64,000 nucleotides of DNA from Streptomyces sp. CB01881 (GTDB lineage Bacteria; Actinomycetota; Actinomycetes; Streptomycetales; Streptomycetaceae): contig NZ_CP026498.1 of NCBI RefSeq assembly GCF_002953255.1, forward strand, positions 1,295,645-1,359,644, read 5' to 3'. The stretch's first letter is position 1. Each line of letters starts with the position of its first letter. Of this stretch, positions 54,698 through 63,668 are shown in pieces. The notes beneath the pieces were generated by a model, which made no database searches, was not told the DNA's origin, and saw only the letters and a list, made by a program, of their open reading frames with translations. A program made the position numbers and the translations under genes.

Positions 54698-54734
54698 CCG
54701 AAGGGGCCGTTCCCAGTGCGAACGGCCCCTTCGG
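54698..54734 (+). terminator. metE terminator
   Basis: A 15-bp perfect stem (54698-54712 with 54720-54734) with a seven-base loop, four bases after the metE stop. Confidence 0.85.
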
Positions 54735-55245
54735 GGTAGAGCGCCAGGCCCGGGTCGAACGGACTCTTCCTACTGAAAGTAGGACGTGCTCCAGTAGCAC
54801 CTCTGACGCCTGTCCGAGAGGACGTTCCCTCTCGACGGGATGAACAGTAGCAGGACATCACGCCTGCTCAGAAATCGGATGGACGACGAAGGGCGAGGTC
54901 AGGACGGCAGCGCCCGACGGCCCTCGGTACCCGCCGGGACCTCGCCGAGGTGTTCCGCCCGCGCGCCCTCGGCCGCACCCGGGTCACCCGCGAGACCCGG
55001 GCAGCCGGAGGACGTCGACGACTGCTTCGAGGCGGTCCTCGCGGGCCGGCTGACGGCCCGCCCGGTCCTCGACCTCCGCTGCTCCCGATGGCGGGCGGCC
55101 CCGTCCGGCCCGGTCTCGGTCCCGGTCCCGATCCCGTTCCCGGTCACGGCCCTGGCCCGGTACCGCTGCTGGGCGAAGTCCCGGGACGGACGCGGACCGG
55201 CGGAATCCGCGCCCCCGGCGGTCGGGCGTCCGCCAGGATGCCCCC
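54735..55245. other. Intergenic region with three short hairpins
   Basis: A 511-base gap without a gene I can support. Three small perfect hairpins follow one another: 54768-54784, 54786-54800 and 54816-54833. A structured RNA is possible, but I recognise none. The rest is GC-rich and featureless. The LRV-repeat gene start follows. Confidence 0.35.
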
Positions 55246-56661
55246 ATGGACTCCCTCCTGTACGGACTCGCCGCCCATCCGGCCCTGCCCGCCCACCTGG
55301 TCGACCGGCTGATCGCGGACGCCGACGCCGATGCCGAGGTGGCCTGGCGCCTGGCCGACCGGGCCGACCTGAGCCGCGACCAGGTGCGCGCCCTGGCCGC
55401 ACGCTCCCGGCAGGCCTCCATCCACCTCGCGTACGGAGGTCTGCTGCGCGCCGAGGACGTGGACCCCGCGCTGCGGCCGGAGGCAGCGCTCGCGCTGCTG
55501 GACGAGGGGCGCGGGGACGTGTCGTGGGCGCCGCGGCTGGCAGGCGACCCGGTGGTCGCGCGGCGGGTCGGGCTGGCCGGGTGCCGAGGGCTGCCGGCCG
55601 CGGTGGAGGAGGTCCTGGCGGCCGACCGGGAGCCGGAGGTCGTCGCGGAGCTCGCGCTCTGGACCGCCTCGCCCGCCCTGCTGACCCGGCTCGCCGTCCA
55701 CCCGGACGCCGCGGTCCGCCGGGCGGCCGCCACCAACGAGGCCACGCCCCCGGAGCTGCTGGCCGCCCTGCTCGACGACGACCCCGGGATCCGGCAGGCG
55801 GCCGTCTGCAACCCGGCCACGCCCGGGGAGGCCGCCGCCCGGTACGCGGACGACCCGTCGCCGGTGCTGCGCCAGGCGCTCGCCGAGCGGCCCGACCTGC
55901 CGGCCGCCGTCTACGAGCGGTTCGCCGCGGACCCCGTCCCGTGGGTGCGCGGCAACCTCGCCGAGAACGCCGCCATCGGGGAGCCCCTGATCCGGCGCCT
56001 GGCCGGGGACGACACCTACGACGTCCGCCGGCGCCTCGCGCACCACCCGCACGTCCCGCTCGACGTCCTCGCCCGCCTCGCGGCCGCCACCCGGATCGGC
56101 CCGACCCTGCTGCCCCGGATCGCCACCGCCACGGCGGACGAGGTCCCACGCCTCGCCGGCTCCCCCGTACCCGCGCTGCGGATGCTGCTGGCCCGCCGCC
56201 GCGACCTGCCCGACGCCGTGCGCGACGCGCTGGCGGACGACCGCGACGCCAAGGTCGCCGCGTCGATCGCCCCTCACCCGGGCCTGTCCGAACGCCGGCT
56301 GGGCGCACTCCTCGACCGGTTCGGCACCCGGGTCGCCGCGGCCGTCGCCGCCAACCCCGGCACGCCGGCCGCCCTCCTCGAACGGCTCGCCGCGCAGCAA
56401 CCCCCCGCCGGGAAGGCCCTGCGGGCCGTCGCCCGCCACCCGCACGCCACCGCCGCCGCCCTCCTCCGCTGCCTCGCCGACCCCAAGGCCCGCCCCCTCG
56501 CCGCCGCCCACCCGGCGCTGCCCGCCGACGTGCTGACGGGCCTGCTCGGCGGCGACGACCCGCAGACCGTCGAGGCCGCGGCCGCCAACCCGTCCCTGCC
56601 GGCCGGGCAGGTGGAGAGCCTGCTCGGAAAAGCCGTCGAACGCCGCCGGTCACGGTCGTAG
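55246..56661 (+). CDS. LRV (leucine-rich repeat variant) protein
   Basis: A 471-residue solenoid protein built from ~24-residue alpha/3-10 helix repeats. The repeat pattern is LLTRLAVHPDAAVRRAAATNEATPPELLAALL, and DPGIRQAAVCNPATPGEAA and RVAAAVAANPGTPAALLERLA are further examples; about 12-15 copies are visible. Leucine-rich-repeat variant proteins act as protein-interaction scaffolds. The N-terminal Fe-S cluster found in the Azotobacter protein is not seen. ATG 55246 has AGG about 7-9 bases upstream. It is followed after nine bases by the Cys-rich gene. Confidence 0.85.
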   Translation: MDSLLYGLAAHPALPAHLVDRLIADADADAEVAWRLADRADLSRDQVRALAARSRQASIHLAYGGLLRAEDVDPALRPEAALALLDEGRGDVSWAPRLAGDPVVARRVGLAGCRGLPAAVEEVLAADREPEVVAELALWTASPALLTRLAVHPDAAVRRAAATNEATPPELLAALLDDDPGIRQAAVCNPATPGEAAARYADDPSPVLRQALAERPDLPAAVYERFAADPVPWVRGNLAENAAIGEPLIRRLAGDDTYDVRRRLAHHPHVPLDVLARLAAATRIGPTLLPRIATATADEVPRLAGSPVPALRMLLARRRDLPDAVRDALADDRDAKVAASIAPHPGLSERRLGALLDRFGTRVAAAVAANPGTPAALLERLAAQQPPAGKALRAVARHPHATAAALLRCLADPKARPLAAAHPALPADVLTGLLGGDDPQTVEAAAANPSLPAGQVESLLGKAVERRRSRS

Positions 56662-56670
56662 GCTCGCCGG

Positions 56671-57012
56671 GTGGCCCACACCAAGACCTCCTTCGTCTGC
56701 CTGCCCTGCCGCGCCTCGTACAAGCAGCAGTACGGCGACGTCCACGCCGGCGCCCGCGAACGCCCCTGCCCGCGCTGCACGCGGCCGCTGGTCCACGCGG
56801 GCTCCGCCTTCGCCGCGCCCCGCCGCCGCGACACCGCCGCGTGGCGGACCCTCGCCGTGCTGCTGCACGCCGGCGTCCGCTTCCACAAGTGCCGCTGCGG
56901 CGGCCCGCACTTCCGCCCCCGCACCCCCGGCGAGGTCCGTGAGCGGATGGCCCACGCCCGCCGGACGGGCGAGTCCTTCGCCGCGTCCCTGGTCCGCCGC
57001 GAGCTCCCGTAG
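56671..57012 (+). CDS. Small Cys-rich (zinc-ribbon-like) protein
   Basis: A 113-residue basic protein. Two cysteine pairs near the N terminus (FVCLPCRASYKQQYG, RPCPRCTRPLVH) and one near the C terminus (HKCRCGGPHFRPR) suggest a zinc-binding module. GTG 56671 starts nine bases after the LRV-repeat gene, so the two are co-transcribed. It has no recognised family. Its basic character suggests a nucleic-acid- or protein-binding adaptor. Confidence 0.65.
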   Translation: MAHTKTSFVCLPCRASYKQQYGDVHAGARERPCPRCTRPLVHAGSAFAAPRRRDTAAWRTLAVLLHAGVRFHKCRCGGPHFRPRTPGEVRERMAHARRTGESFAASLVRRELP

Positions 57013-57025
57013 GGACGGGCCGGGA

Positions 57026-58246
57026 ATGGGAACTCCACTCATCGCGGCGGTCCGGCGCGGGGACGCCCCGGCCGTGCGCGAGCTGCTGGCCGCCGGCGCG
57101 GACCCGGACGCGGTCGACGAGGTCGGAACCCCCGCCCTCTGCCTCGCCGTCGACGCCTTCGACCTGCCCACCGCCGAGGAGCTGGCGGCGTCGGCACGCT
57201 TGGACCGCGTCGCCCCGGACGGGCGGACCGCCCTGCTGCGGGCGGTCGACCGCGGCGCCCACGACATCACCGACCTGCTCATCGGCAGGGGCGCGCAGAT
57301 GTGGCACGAGGACGCCGAGGGGCGCGACGCCCTGCACCTGGCCCGGCACTGGCACGAGACCGGGGCGGAGGCCGAGCTGCGCCGCCGGACCGGCCGGCCG
57401 GAGCCGGCCACCCGCAGGACGGTGTGGCACGACGGCTGGAACACCGGTGAACTGACCCTCGGCGGCCTGACCGTCCGGACCGGTCACACCGCCGTCCTCA
57501 CCTCGCTGGAGCCCTCGTACGGGATCACCCCGCCGTTCGCCGAACTGCTCGACCGGGCGCTGGCCGAACCCGACGTCGGCCACGAGGTCTGGTGGGCGAC
57601 CACCTACGCGCTCCAGCGGCGCAGCGCCCCGGGCGTCTGGGACGCGGCCGCCGCACTCCGGGACGACGACGACCCGTTGGCGCGGTACTTCGGCGCCGAG
57701 GTGCTGTACCTGGTCAACCTCCTCGACGAGGACGAGGACGCGCCGTTCGACCGGCCGCTCGTGGACCTCTTCCTGCCCTGGGTGGCGCAGGAGCCGGACC
57801 CGCGGGTGGTCCGCACACTCACCGCCGGGCTGCGCGACGCCCTGGACGCGCGCGCCGCCCGGCCGCTCCCCGCGCTCACCCGCCACCGCGAGGCCGCCGT
57901 CCGGCTGGTCGCGGTGGACGGGCTGCGGCGGACCGTCGCGGCCGGGGACACGGGGGCGCTCGCGGCCGTGCTCGACCGGCTGACGGACGAGGACCCGGCG
58001 GTCCGCCGGACGGCCTGCTCGGCCCTGGCCGCCGCACCCGGCTCCGCCGGCGCCGTGGCGGACGCCCTGGCCGGCCGGCTCACCGACGAGGACGAGGCCG
58101 TCCGGGTGGAGGCCGCGGCCCGGCTGGCGCTGCGCGACGACCCGCGCGGCGACGCGATCCTGCACGGCCTGCGGTCGGTGCCCGGGGCGTCGCCCTACGA
58201 GGGCCTGCTGCTGGACGTCCAGCAGCACCGGGAGCGGCGCCACTAG
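57026..58246 (+). CDS. Ankyrin- and HEAT-like repeat protein
   Basis: A 406-residue repeat protein. Ankyrin-like repeats occupy about 1-110 (TPLIAAVRRGDAPAVRELLAAGADPDAVDEVG, DGRTALLRAVDRGAHDITDLLIGRGA). A linker follows, then HEAT/PBS-lyase-like alpha-repeats at the C terminus (AVRLVAVDGLRRTVAAGD, DPAVRRTACSALAAAPG, DEAVRVEAAARLALRDDPRG). No catalytic motif is seen. ATG 57026 is 13 bases after the Cys-rich gene. This is probably the third member of one operon of scaffold proteins. The open frame begins upstream in the previous gene, without a better start. Confidence 0.75.
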   Translation: MGTPLIAAVRRGDAPAVRELLAAGADPDAVDEVGTPALCLAVDAFDLPTAEELAASARLDRVAPDGRTALLRAVDRGAHDITDLLIGRGAQMWHEDAEGRDALHLARHWHETGAEAELRRRTGRPEPATRRTVWHDGWNTGELTLGGLTVRTGHTAVLTSLEPSYGITPPFAELLDRALAEPDVGHEVWWATTYALQRRSAPGVWDAAAALRDDDDPLARYFGAEVLYLVNLLDEDEDAPFDRPLVDLFLPWVAQEPDPRVVRTLTAGLRDALDARAARPLPALTRHREAAVRLVAVDGLRRTVAAGDTGALAAVLDRLTDEDPAVRRTACSALAAAPGSAGAVADALAGRLTDEDEAVRVEAAARLALRDDPRGDAILHGLRSVPGASPYEGLLLDVQQHRERRH

Positions 58247-58386
58247 GGTCGGCGGTGGGGCCGGCAGCGGGGACGGCGGTGGGGCTGCCCCCATCCCGGC
58301 TCGGGGAACAGTCCCATGGGACCGGCGGCCGCCACGGGGAAGAGTGACGACCCGTCAGCACTCCTCCGGTGAAAGGGACTCCGACG

Positions 58387-58760
58387 ATGTCCTCCAGCAT
58401 GCGACGCTCCACCGCCCGCCGTTCCGCCGTCGGCACCGCCGCCCGGGCCGCCGCCGTCTCGGTGCTCTGCCTCGGCCTCGCGGCGGGGACGGCCGCGCCG
58501 GCTCTGGCCGCCGGGTCGGGCCACGGCGCGCAGCCGCGGCGCGGCACGCTCGTCTCCGCCACCGAGCTGGTGCGCATGGACGCCGGCCAGGCCACCGCCT
58601 ACGTCCAGGGCATGGGGTTCGCCACCGCGCCCGCCGCGGAGGACGGCGTCGACGTGTACCGCCTCACGTACCGGACGGTGGACCCGGCGGGCCGGCCGAC
58701 CACCGCCAGCGGGGTGGTGGCGCCCCCGCACAGCGCCTCCGCGCGCGGCCCGCACGGGCT
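58387..58760 (+). pseudogene. Secreted lipase, N-terminal fragment
   Basis: First third of a secreted alpha/beta-hydrolase lipase. A signal peptide (MSSSMRRSTARRSAVGTAARAAAV..., cleavage near ALA-AG about 42) is followed by RGTLVSATELVRMDAGQATAYVQGMGFATA and LTYRTVDPAGRPTTASGVVAPP. AAAGGGA precedes ATG 58387. Similarity ends near 58760, where a decayed IS5-family transposase begins. The matching C-terminal part is at 63077-63631. The nucleophile-serine region is in neither piece. Confidence 0.8.
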
Positions 58761-59507
58761 CCCGAGCGGCGCCACCGCTTTCCGGGTCGGCTGCGTACTC
58801 CCGACCGGGCGGCCCTCGCCGGTGTGATGTACGTGCTGCGGACTGGTGTCGCCTGGCGCGACGTCCCCGCCGAGATAGTCGGTTGCTCCGGAGTGACGGC
58901 TTGGCGCCGACTGCGGGACTGGACTGAGGCCGGAGTCTGGTCACGTCTGCACGCCGCCTTGCTGACCGAGCTGCGCCGGGCAAACCTCTTGGATCTCGAC
59001 GACTGCGCCGTGGACGGCTCACATGTCCGGGCCCTGGAAGGGGGGACCACGTCGGCCCTTCGCCCGTCGATCGCGCCCGGCCCGGCTCGAAGCACCATCT
59101 GATCGTCGACCGGCACGGCACCCCGCTCGCCGTCACGCTCACTGGCGGGAATCGGCACGACGTCACCCAGTTGTTGCCGTTGCTGGATGCGGTCCCGCCG
59201 ATCCGGGGACTTCGGGGGCGCCCCCGCCGCAGACCGCGGCACTTGTACGCCGACCGGGGCTACGACTTCGACAAGTACCGCCGTCTGCTGCGGCAGCGCG
59301 GTATCAAGCCGTTGATCGCCCGGCGCGGTGTCGCCCACGGCTCCGGCTTGGGCAAGGTGCGCTGGGTGGTCGAGCGCGCCTTCCGCCTGGCTGCACCAGT
59401 TCAAGCGGCCCCGCACCCGCTACGAGCGGCGCGCCGACCTCCATCATGGCCTGCTCGAACTGGCCTGTGGGCTCATATGCCTTCGCCGGCTGCGGCCCTC
59501 GCTCTGA
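58761..59507 (+). mobile_element. Decayed IS5-family transposase
   Basis: An IS5-family transposase inserted at or fused to the lipase fragment. Frame one reads RFPGRLRTPDRAALAGVMYVLRTGVAWRDVPAE, VTAWRRLRDWTEAGVW and the first acidic motif VDGSHVRAL. It then shifts at a run of six G (59040-59045) to GPSPVDRARPGSKHHLIVDRHGTPLAVTLTGGN and YADRGYDFDKYRR. A second shift, an extra C near 59383, leads to LHQFKRPRTRYERRADLHHG and the stop at 59505. The start codon region is missing. The first shift could be programmed; the second looks like decay. No terminal inverted repeats were found. Confidence 0.75.
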
Positions 59508-60068
59508 AGCGGACGGTGGGGCTGGGGGAAGTGGCCGCTGTGCGGCCTTGGACGGCTGTTCTCCCCCGGCGGCGTCCTGGTACGGGATCAGCCGATGCGG
59601 CTGATCCCGCCGCGGCGGCCAGCAGCGACGCCGCGCCGCAGACGGCGAGGCCGCCCGCCGTGCGCGGGGTGCCTGTCGGCGGTCGAGGACATGGGTTCCG
59701 CCTTTCGGATGAAACTGACCGGAATCCACCGCTCCAGTTCAACCGATGCTATTCACAGCTCACTTGACGGCGCATCGCATGTCTGACCTTGATCGGAAAA
59801 GCACAGTCCTGACCTGTCGCGATCGAATCGAATCGGTTCGCAGGGGCTTCACCGTGGCCGCCGGTCCGACTGGCCAGCTCGCCGGGGCAGACGTTGCAAG
59901 AGGGCTGTTTCGGCACGCACCGGATCTGGCCAAGTTCTTTGAAATGCAACGAAGTTGTGATCGTCCTGGATAGCTTTCGAGCGAACCGGAAGGCGTCGTT
60001 CGCCCATGGGCTGGGCGTTCCGACGCCCGGCTGCCTCTCCCTGACCTCCTTCGCAGACGGGAACAGTG
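59508..60068. other. Intergenic region before the mosaic gene
   Basis: Apart from a possible signal-peptide relic on the minus strand (59560-59692), no gene is seen. The region from 59740 to 60000 is noticeably AT-richer than the neighbours and probably contains the promoter of the 60069 gene. Confidence 0.4.
59560..59692 (-). pseudogene. Possible relic of a small secreted protein
   Basis: On the minus strand an ATG at 59692 follows AAAGGCGG. A neighbouring frame reads TAGGLAVCGAASLLAAAAGSAASADPVPG, a convincing signal peptide with cleavage site. The two are out of phase, and no mature protein follows. It may be the start of a secreted protein gene broken by the insertion. Confidence 0.3.
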
Positions 60069-63032
60069 ATGACCACCCCGAGCACCGGAACACCTGCCAC
60101 CACCCCGGCGACACCCCCGGCGGCCCGTGCCGGGCTGGACGGCGAGACACCCAAGGACCTGCTCCCGACGACCGGCAACTACCCCACGGAGATCGTCCGC
60201 TACCGGTCGGTGGTGCTCACCGACATCCCCGGCGCCAAGCCGGCGCGCAAGCTCACCGGCGCCATCGACCTCGGCGAGGAGCACCTGCCGTTCTACGACC
60301 GACCGGCCGAGGGCATGATCGTCACCACGGAGCAGAGCTGGAAAGCCGAGGGCGTCACGCTCGGCCGGCTGCTGCACAGCCTGGCGCTCGCGCCCGGAGA
60401 GAGCACCAAGGTCGCGGTCGTCGACTGGCAGCGCGGCACCAAGGCCACCGGCACCGAGAACACCGCCGAGAACGACTCGCTCTCCAGCATCACCGACCAG
60501 AACCGCTCGATCAGCGAGGTCGCCAACGCGATCGCCCGCGAGGAGCAGTACGGCACCTCCCAGGCCTCCCAAGCAAGCAACTCCGCCAGCTCGGGCGGCA
60601 CCTTCGGCACCTCGCTCGGCATCATCAGCGGCGGCGCGTCCTGGAGTAACTCGTCCAACTCGGGATTCACGACCGCGGTCTCGCGCTCCACCGGCGTGAA
60701 GTCGGTCGCCGCCGAGGCCGCGCAGCGCATCAGCGCGCGCACCCAGCAACTGGCCACCGCCGCCCGCAGCCGGAACATGACCGTGGTACGGGAGACGACG
60801 CAGTCGGAGAAGGAGAAGGTCCTCACCCGCGTCGTCACCAACTACAACCACATGCACGCGATGTCGGTGCAGTACTACGAGGTCGTACAGGTCTACAGCG
60901 TGACGACCAAGCCGACCAAGCTCGAACGCTGCCTGTTCATCCCGCTGCAGGAACTCACCTTCACCAACACCACCCTGCAGCGGTACAAGGAGGTCCTCGC
61001 GTCGGTGGCGCCCGCCGAGTGGGCGAAGAAGATCCGGGAGGCCAACCCCTTCAACACCGCCGAGCGCAAGCTGGACGCGTGCACGGCGCCGGAAGCACCC
61101 CAGGTGGCGCACTTCGACGGGGTGGACCTCGCGGACATCGCCGCCTCTCCCATGGGCGTGTACGGGGTGCGCAAGTCCGACGGCAGCCCGGTCCGCTTCG
61201 ACCCGGTGGCCCGGCAGTGGAACCCGCTGCCCACCACCGGCCTGGACAGCGGCCTGATCCGCATCGCCCCGGGCAAGGACACCCTCTGGGCGCTCAGGAC
61301 CGACAACCTGCTCGTCCAGTTCGACGGCACGACCTGGCGGCGCGACGCACAGGGCTGGGCGGGACGCTCTCTGGCCTGCGGTTCGGACGGCACGCTCTAT
61401 GTCATCGGCATGGGCAACGCGATCCACTACCGTGACCCGAACGGCGTGTCGCATGACACGAACGTCCTGGCTGACGACATCACCGCTGTCGGCCGGGACA
61501 GGGCCTGGTATTGCCGGCAGGGGCGGACCTACGAGCGCAGCGGCGGCGGATGGCTGGAGCGGACCCCGGTGCCGAACGTGCAGCGCCTGTCCGCAGGTCC
61601 GGACGGCACGCTGTGGGGCATCACCGCCGAGGGCAAGGCCCTCGTGGTGGAACCGGGCGCGATCGCCTGGACCACTCCCAAGCCCCCCTTCGCGACGATC
61701 ACCGGCATAGCCGAGATCGTCTCGTCCAGCAACGGGGACCACTGGGTGCTCAAGAGCGACGGCTCCCTCCTGCGGATCCTGATGGCGCAGCGGGAAGCGC
61801 CGGTGGCCTTCGACGCCCCGCCGAAGGCCGACTCCTCCTACGCCTCCAAGATCGACGTCTGGTACGACGAGGCCGGAATCCGCAGCATTCAGGTGGTCTT
61901 CCCCGGCCAGACCGTCCGCTTCGGCGACAGTGGCGGCTCCGGCGTCCTCCAGCGCGCCTCCTACACCTTCGGCCCCAGCGACAAGCTGCTCTCCTACGAC
62001 GCCTGGGCCGGCACCGGCGCCCGCGGCAGCCTCGCCGGACTGCGCCTGACGATGACTTCGGGCGTGGCCAACTTCGGCGTCGCCGAGACCACCACCGCGG
62101 CGCCCGACCTGAGCGAGGACGCCGGCGGAGCGGCCCTGTGCGGGCTGTTCGGTGCGACGGTGAAGTCCGGCACTCGTACCTACCTCTCCTCGCTCGGCTT
62201 CCACGTGCGCGGCGGGAGCGTGCCGCAAGCGGTGCTAGACCACCTCAACGACAACCGCCGCCACTACAGCCAGGCCGTGTGGGTCAACGCCGACGAGCTG
62301 ACCCTCAGCCGCATCCTCGCCAACTACTCCTACACCCCGGCCGGCTCGACCGCCGCCGCGGTCCCGCTCGGCATGCTGCTGGACCCCAAGCCCGTTGCCG
62401 CCACCGGCAACTACCTCGGCTTTCGGTGGAACTTCCCCACCGAACAGGAACGCGAGGCATGGGCCAAGGCCCGCCACCAGAGCGACACCTCGCTCGGCGC
62501 GTCGGTGACCAACACCATCGCCATCGCCACCGACGGCGTGTTCGCCGAGGCCGTCCTCGGCCGGGCCAACTCGGCCGAGAAGATCGACCTCACACGGTTC
62601 TGGAACTGGAAGGACTCGCCCATCCAGATCACCGCCCCCGACATCGCACCGGTCGCCACCGGCACCCGCGCGCAGAACCTCGACCTGTCGGTGGCCGGCC
62701 TGGGCACCACCGCGGCGTCCTTCACGCCGCTGGTGGCCATGCCCGACCCGACCGGTCTCCAAGCCGCGCAGGCCATTACCACCGCGAACCTGTTCCGCGA
62801 CATGAGTGGCCTCAACACCATGGGCCAGGTCCTCACCAAGGGCATCGAAGCCGCCGCCGCCGGCGACAAGGCCGCCGGCGAACGCGCCCAGGACGCCATG
62901 AAGACCGCCACCCAGCACCTGGAGAAGATGGCCGAACTCGTCATCCAGGCCACCAAGAAGACCACCCCGGCCGGGGCCGCCACCAACCCGACCGTCACCG
63001 GAGGTGAGATCAACCAAGCCGTCAAGGCCTGA
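60069..63032 (+). CDS. Large mosaic protein with tectonin-like and jacalin-like regions
   Basis: A 987-residue product with no signal peptide or membrane helix. Visible parts: a Pro/Thr-rich start. Then a conserved-looking module to about 300 with Ser/Asn-rich low complexity (about 155-195) and the motif YNHMHAMSVQYYEVVQVY. Then tectonin/beta-propeller-like repeats (about 345-570; DTLWALRTDN, GTLYVIGMGN, GTLWGITAEG, HWVLKSDGSLL). Then a jacalin-like lectin region (about 595-715; IDVWYDEAGIRSIQVVF, YLSSLGFHV). The final module has RRHYSQAVWVNADEL and VFAEAVLGRANSAEKIDLTRFWNWKDSP. I know similar modules only in uncharacterised large bacterial proteins. ATG 60069 is chosen over GTG 60066. It is carried between the two halves of a broken lipase gene. 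Confidence 0.8.
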   Translation: MTTPSTGTPATTPATPPAARAGLDGETPKDLLPTTGNYPTEIVRYRSVVLTDIPGAKPARKLTGAIDLGEEHLPFYDRPAEGMIVTTEQSWKAEGVTLGRLLHSLALAPGESTKVAVVDWQRGTKATGTENTAENDSLSSITDQNRSISEVANAIAREEQYGTSQASQASNSASSGGTFGTSLGIISGGASWSNSSNSGFTTAVSRSTGVKSVAAEAAQRISARTQQLATAARSRNMTVVRETTQSEKEKVLTRVVTNYNHMHAMSVQYYEVVQVYSVTTKPTKLERCLFIPLQELTFTNTTLQRYKEVLASVAPAEWAKKIREANPFNTAERKLDACTAPEAPQVAHFDGVDLADIAASPMGVYGVRKSDGSPVRFDPVARQWNPLPTTGLDSGLIRIAPGKDTLWALRTDNLLVQFDGTTWRRDAQGWAGRSLACGSDGTLYVIGMGNAIHYRDPNGVSHDTNVLADDITAVGRDRAWYCRQGRTYERSGGGWLERTPVPNVQRLSAGPDGTLWGITAEGKALVVEPGAIAWTTPKPPFATITGIAEIVSSSNGDHWVLKSDGSLLRILMAQREAPVAFDAPPKADSSYASKIDVWYDEAGIRSIQVVFPGQTVRFGDSGGSGVLQRASYTFGPSDKLLSYDAWAGTGARGSLAGLRLTMTSGVANFGVAETTTAAPDLSEDAGGAALCGLFGATVKSGTRTYLSSLGFHVRGGSVPQAVLDHLNDNRRHYSQAVWVNADELTLSRILANYSYTPAGSTAAAVPLGMLLDPKPVAATGNYLGFRWNFPTEQEREAWAKARHQSDTSLGASVTNTIAIATDGVFAEAVLGRANSAEKIDLTRFWNWKDSPIQITAPDIAPVATGTRAQNLDLSVAGLGTTAASFTPLVAMPDPTGLQAAQAITTANLFRDMSGLNTMGQVLTKGIEAAAAGDKAAGERAQDAMKTATQHLEKMAELVIQATKKTTPAGAATNPTVTGGEINQAVKA

Positions 63033-63044
63033 CCACCACACCAC

Positions 63045-63072
63045 GCGGGCCCGGACCACAACCCGGGCCCGC
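63045..63072 (+). terminator. Hairpin terminator after the mosaic gene
   Basis: A 10-bp GC stem (63045-63054 with 63063-63072) with an eight-base loop, 12 bases after the stop. It also marks the boundary with the lipase C-terminal fragment. Confidence 0.7.
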
Positions 63073-63076
63073 CCCC

Positions 63077-63631
63077 GCGCTGGCCCCGGTCAGCGGCCCG
63101 TACGACCTCCGCGGCGCCGAGCTCCCGGCCGCCTTCGACGGCCGGCTGGCCCCGCCGACCGCGGCCTTCTACCTCGCCTACGTCGTCACGGCGTGGAACC
63201 GGCTGCACCCCCTGTACGACTCCCCCGCCGAGGCGTTCCGGGCGCCGTACGCGGACACCGTCGAGGCGCTCTTCGACGGCGACCACACGGACGAGCAGAT
63301 CGCGGCCGCCCTGCCCGGCACCCCGGAGGAGCTGTTCACGCCGCAGTTCGCCGAATGCCTGAAGCACCCCACCGGCACCCTCGCCCGGCTCCTGCGCTCC
63401 GCCGACGCCGTGTGCACCGACTGGACGCCGCGCGCCCCGGTCCGCCTCTACGCCGGCACCGCGGACCGCGACGTGGCCTTCGCCAACACGGAGTCCTGCC
63501 GTCGCAGCCTGGCCGCCAACGGCGTCGACGCACCGGTCGAGCAGATCGCCGGCGCCGACCACGTCGGCTCCGCGCTCGCCTCGTACCCGCGGATCGTCCG
63601 CTGGTTCCGCGAGCTCGCCGCCCGCCCGTGA
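63077..63631 (+). pseudogene. Secreted lipase, C-terminal fragment
   Basis: The frame reads LAPVSGPYDLRGAELPAAFDGRL, FYLAYVVTAWNRLHPLYDSPAEAF, PVRLYAGTADRDVAFAN (catalytic Asp region) and ADHVGSALASYP (catalytic His), and ends at TGA 63629-63631. This is the C-terminal half of the same secreted lipase/hydrolase family as the fragment at 58387. No start codon or ribosome binding site precedes it. About 100 residues including the nucleophile Ser are missing between the two pieces, so a deletion accompanied the insertion. Confidence 0.75.
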
Positions 63632-63668
63632 CCGGCGCCGCACCCCGGGGTGCGGCGCCGCCCGGCCG

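Noticed and set aside
54735..54860. Possible tRNA gene (GGTAGAGC and GGGTCGAAC strings)
   Set aside because: The spacing between D-like and T-like strings is wrong and no acceptor stem can be formed on either strand.
54899..58294. A 1131-codon minus-strand open frame opposite the LRV, Cys-rich and ankyrin/HEAT genes
   Set aside because: The plus-strand genes have recognisable repeats; the antisense product is low-complexity Arg/Gly.
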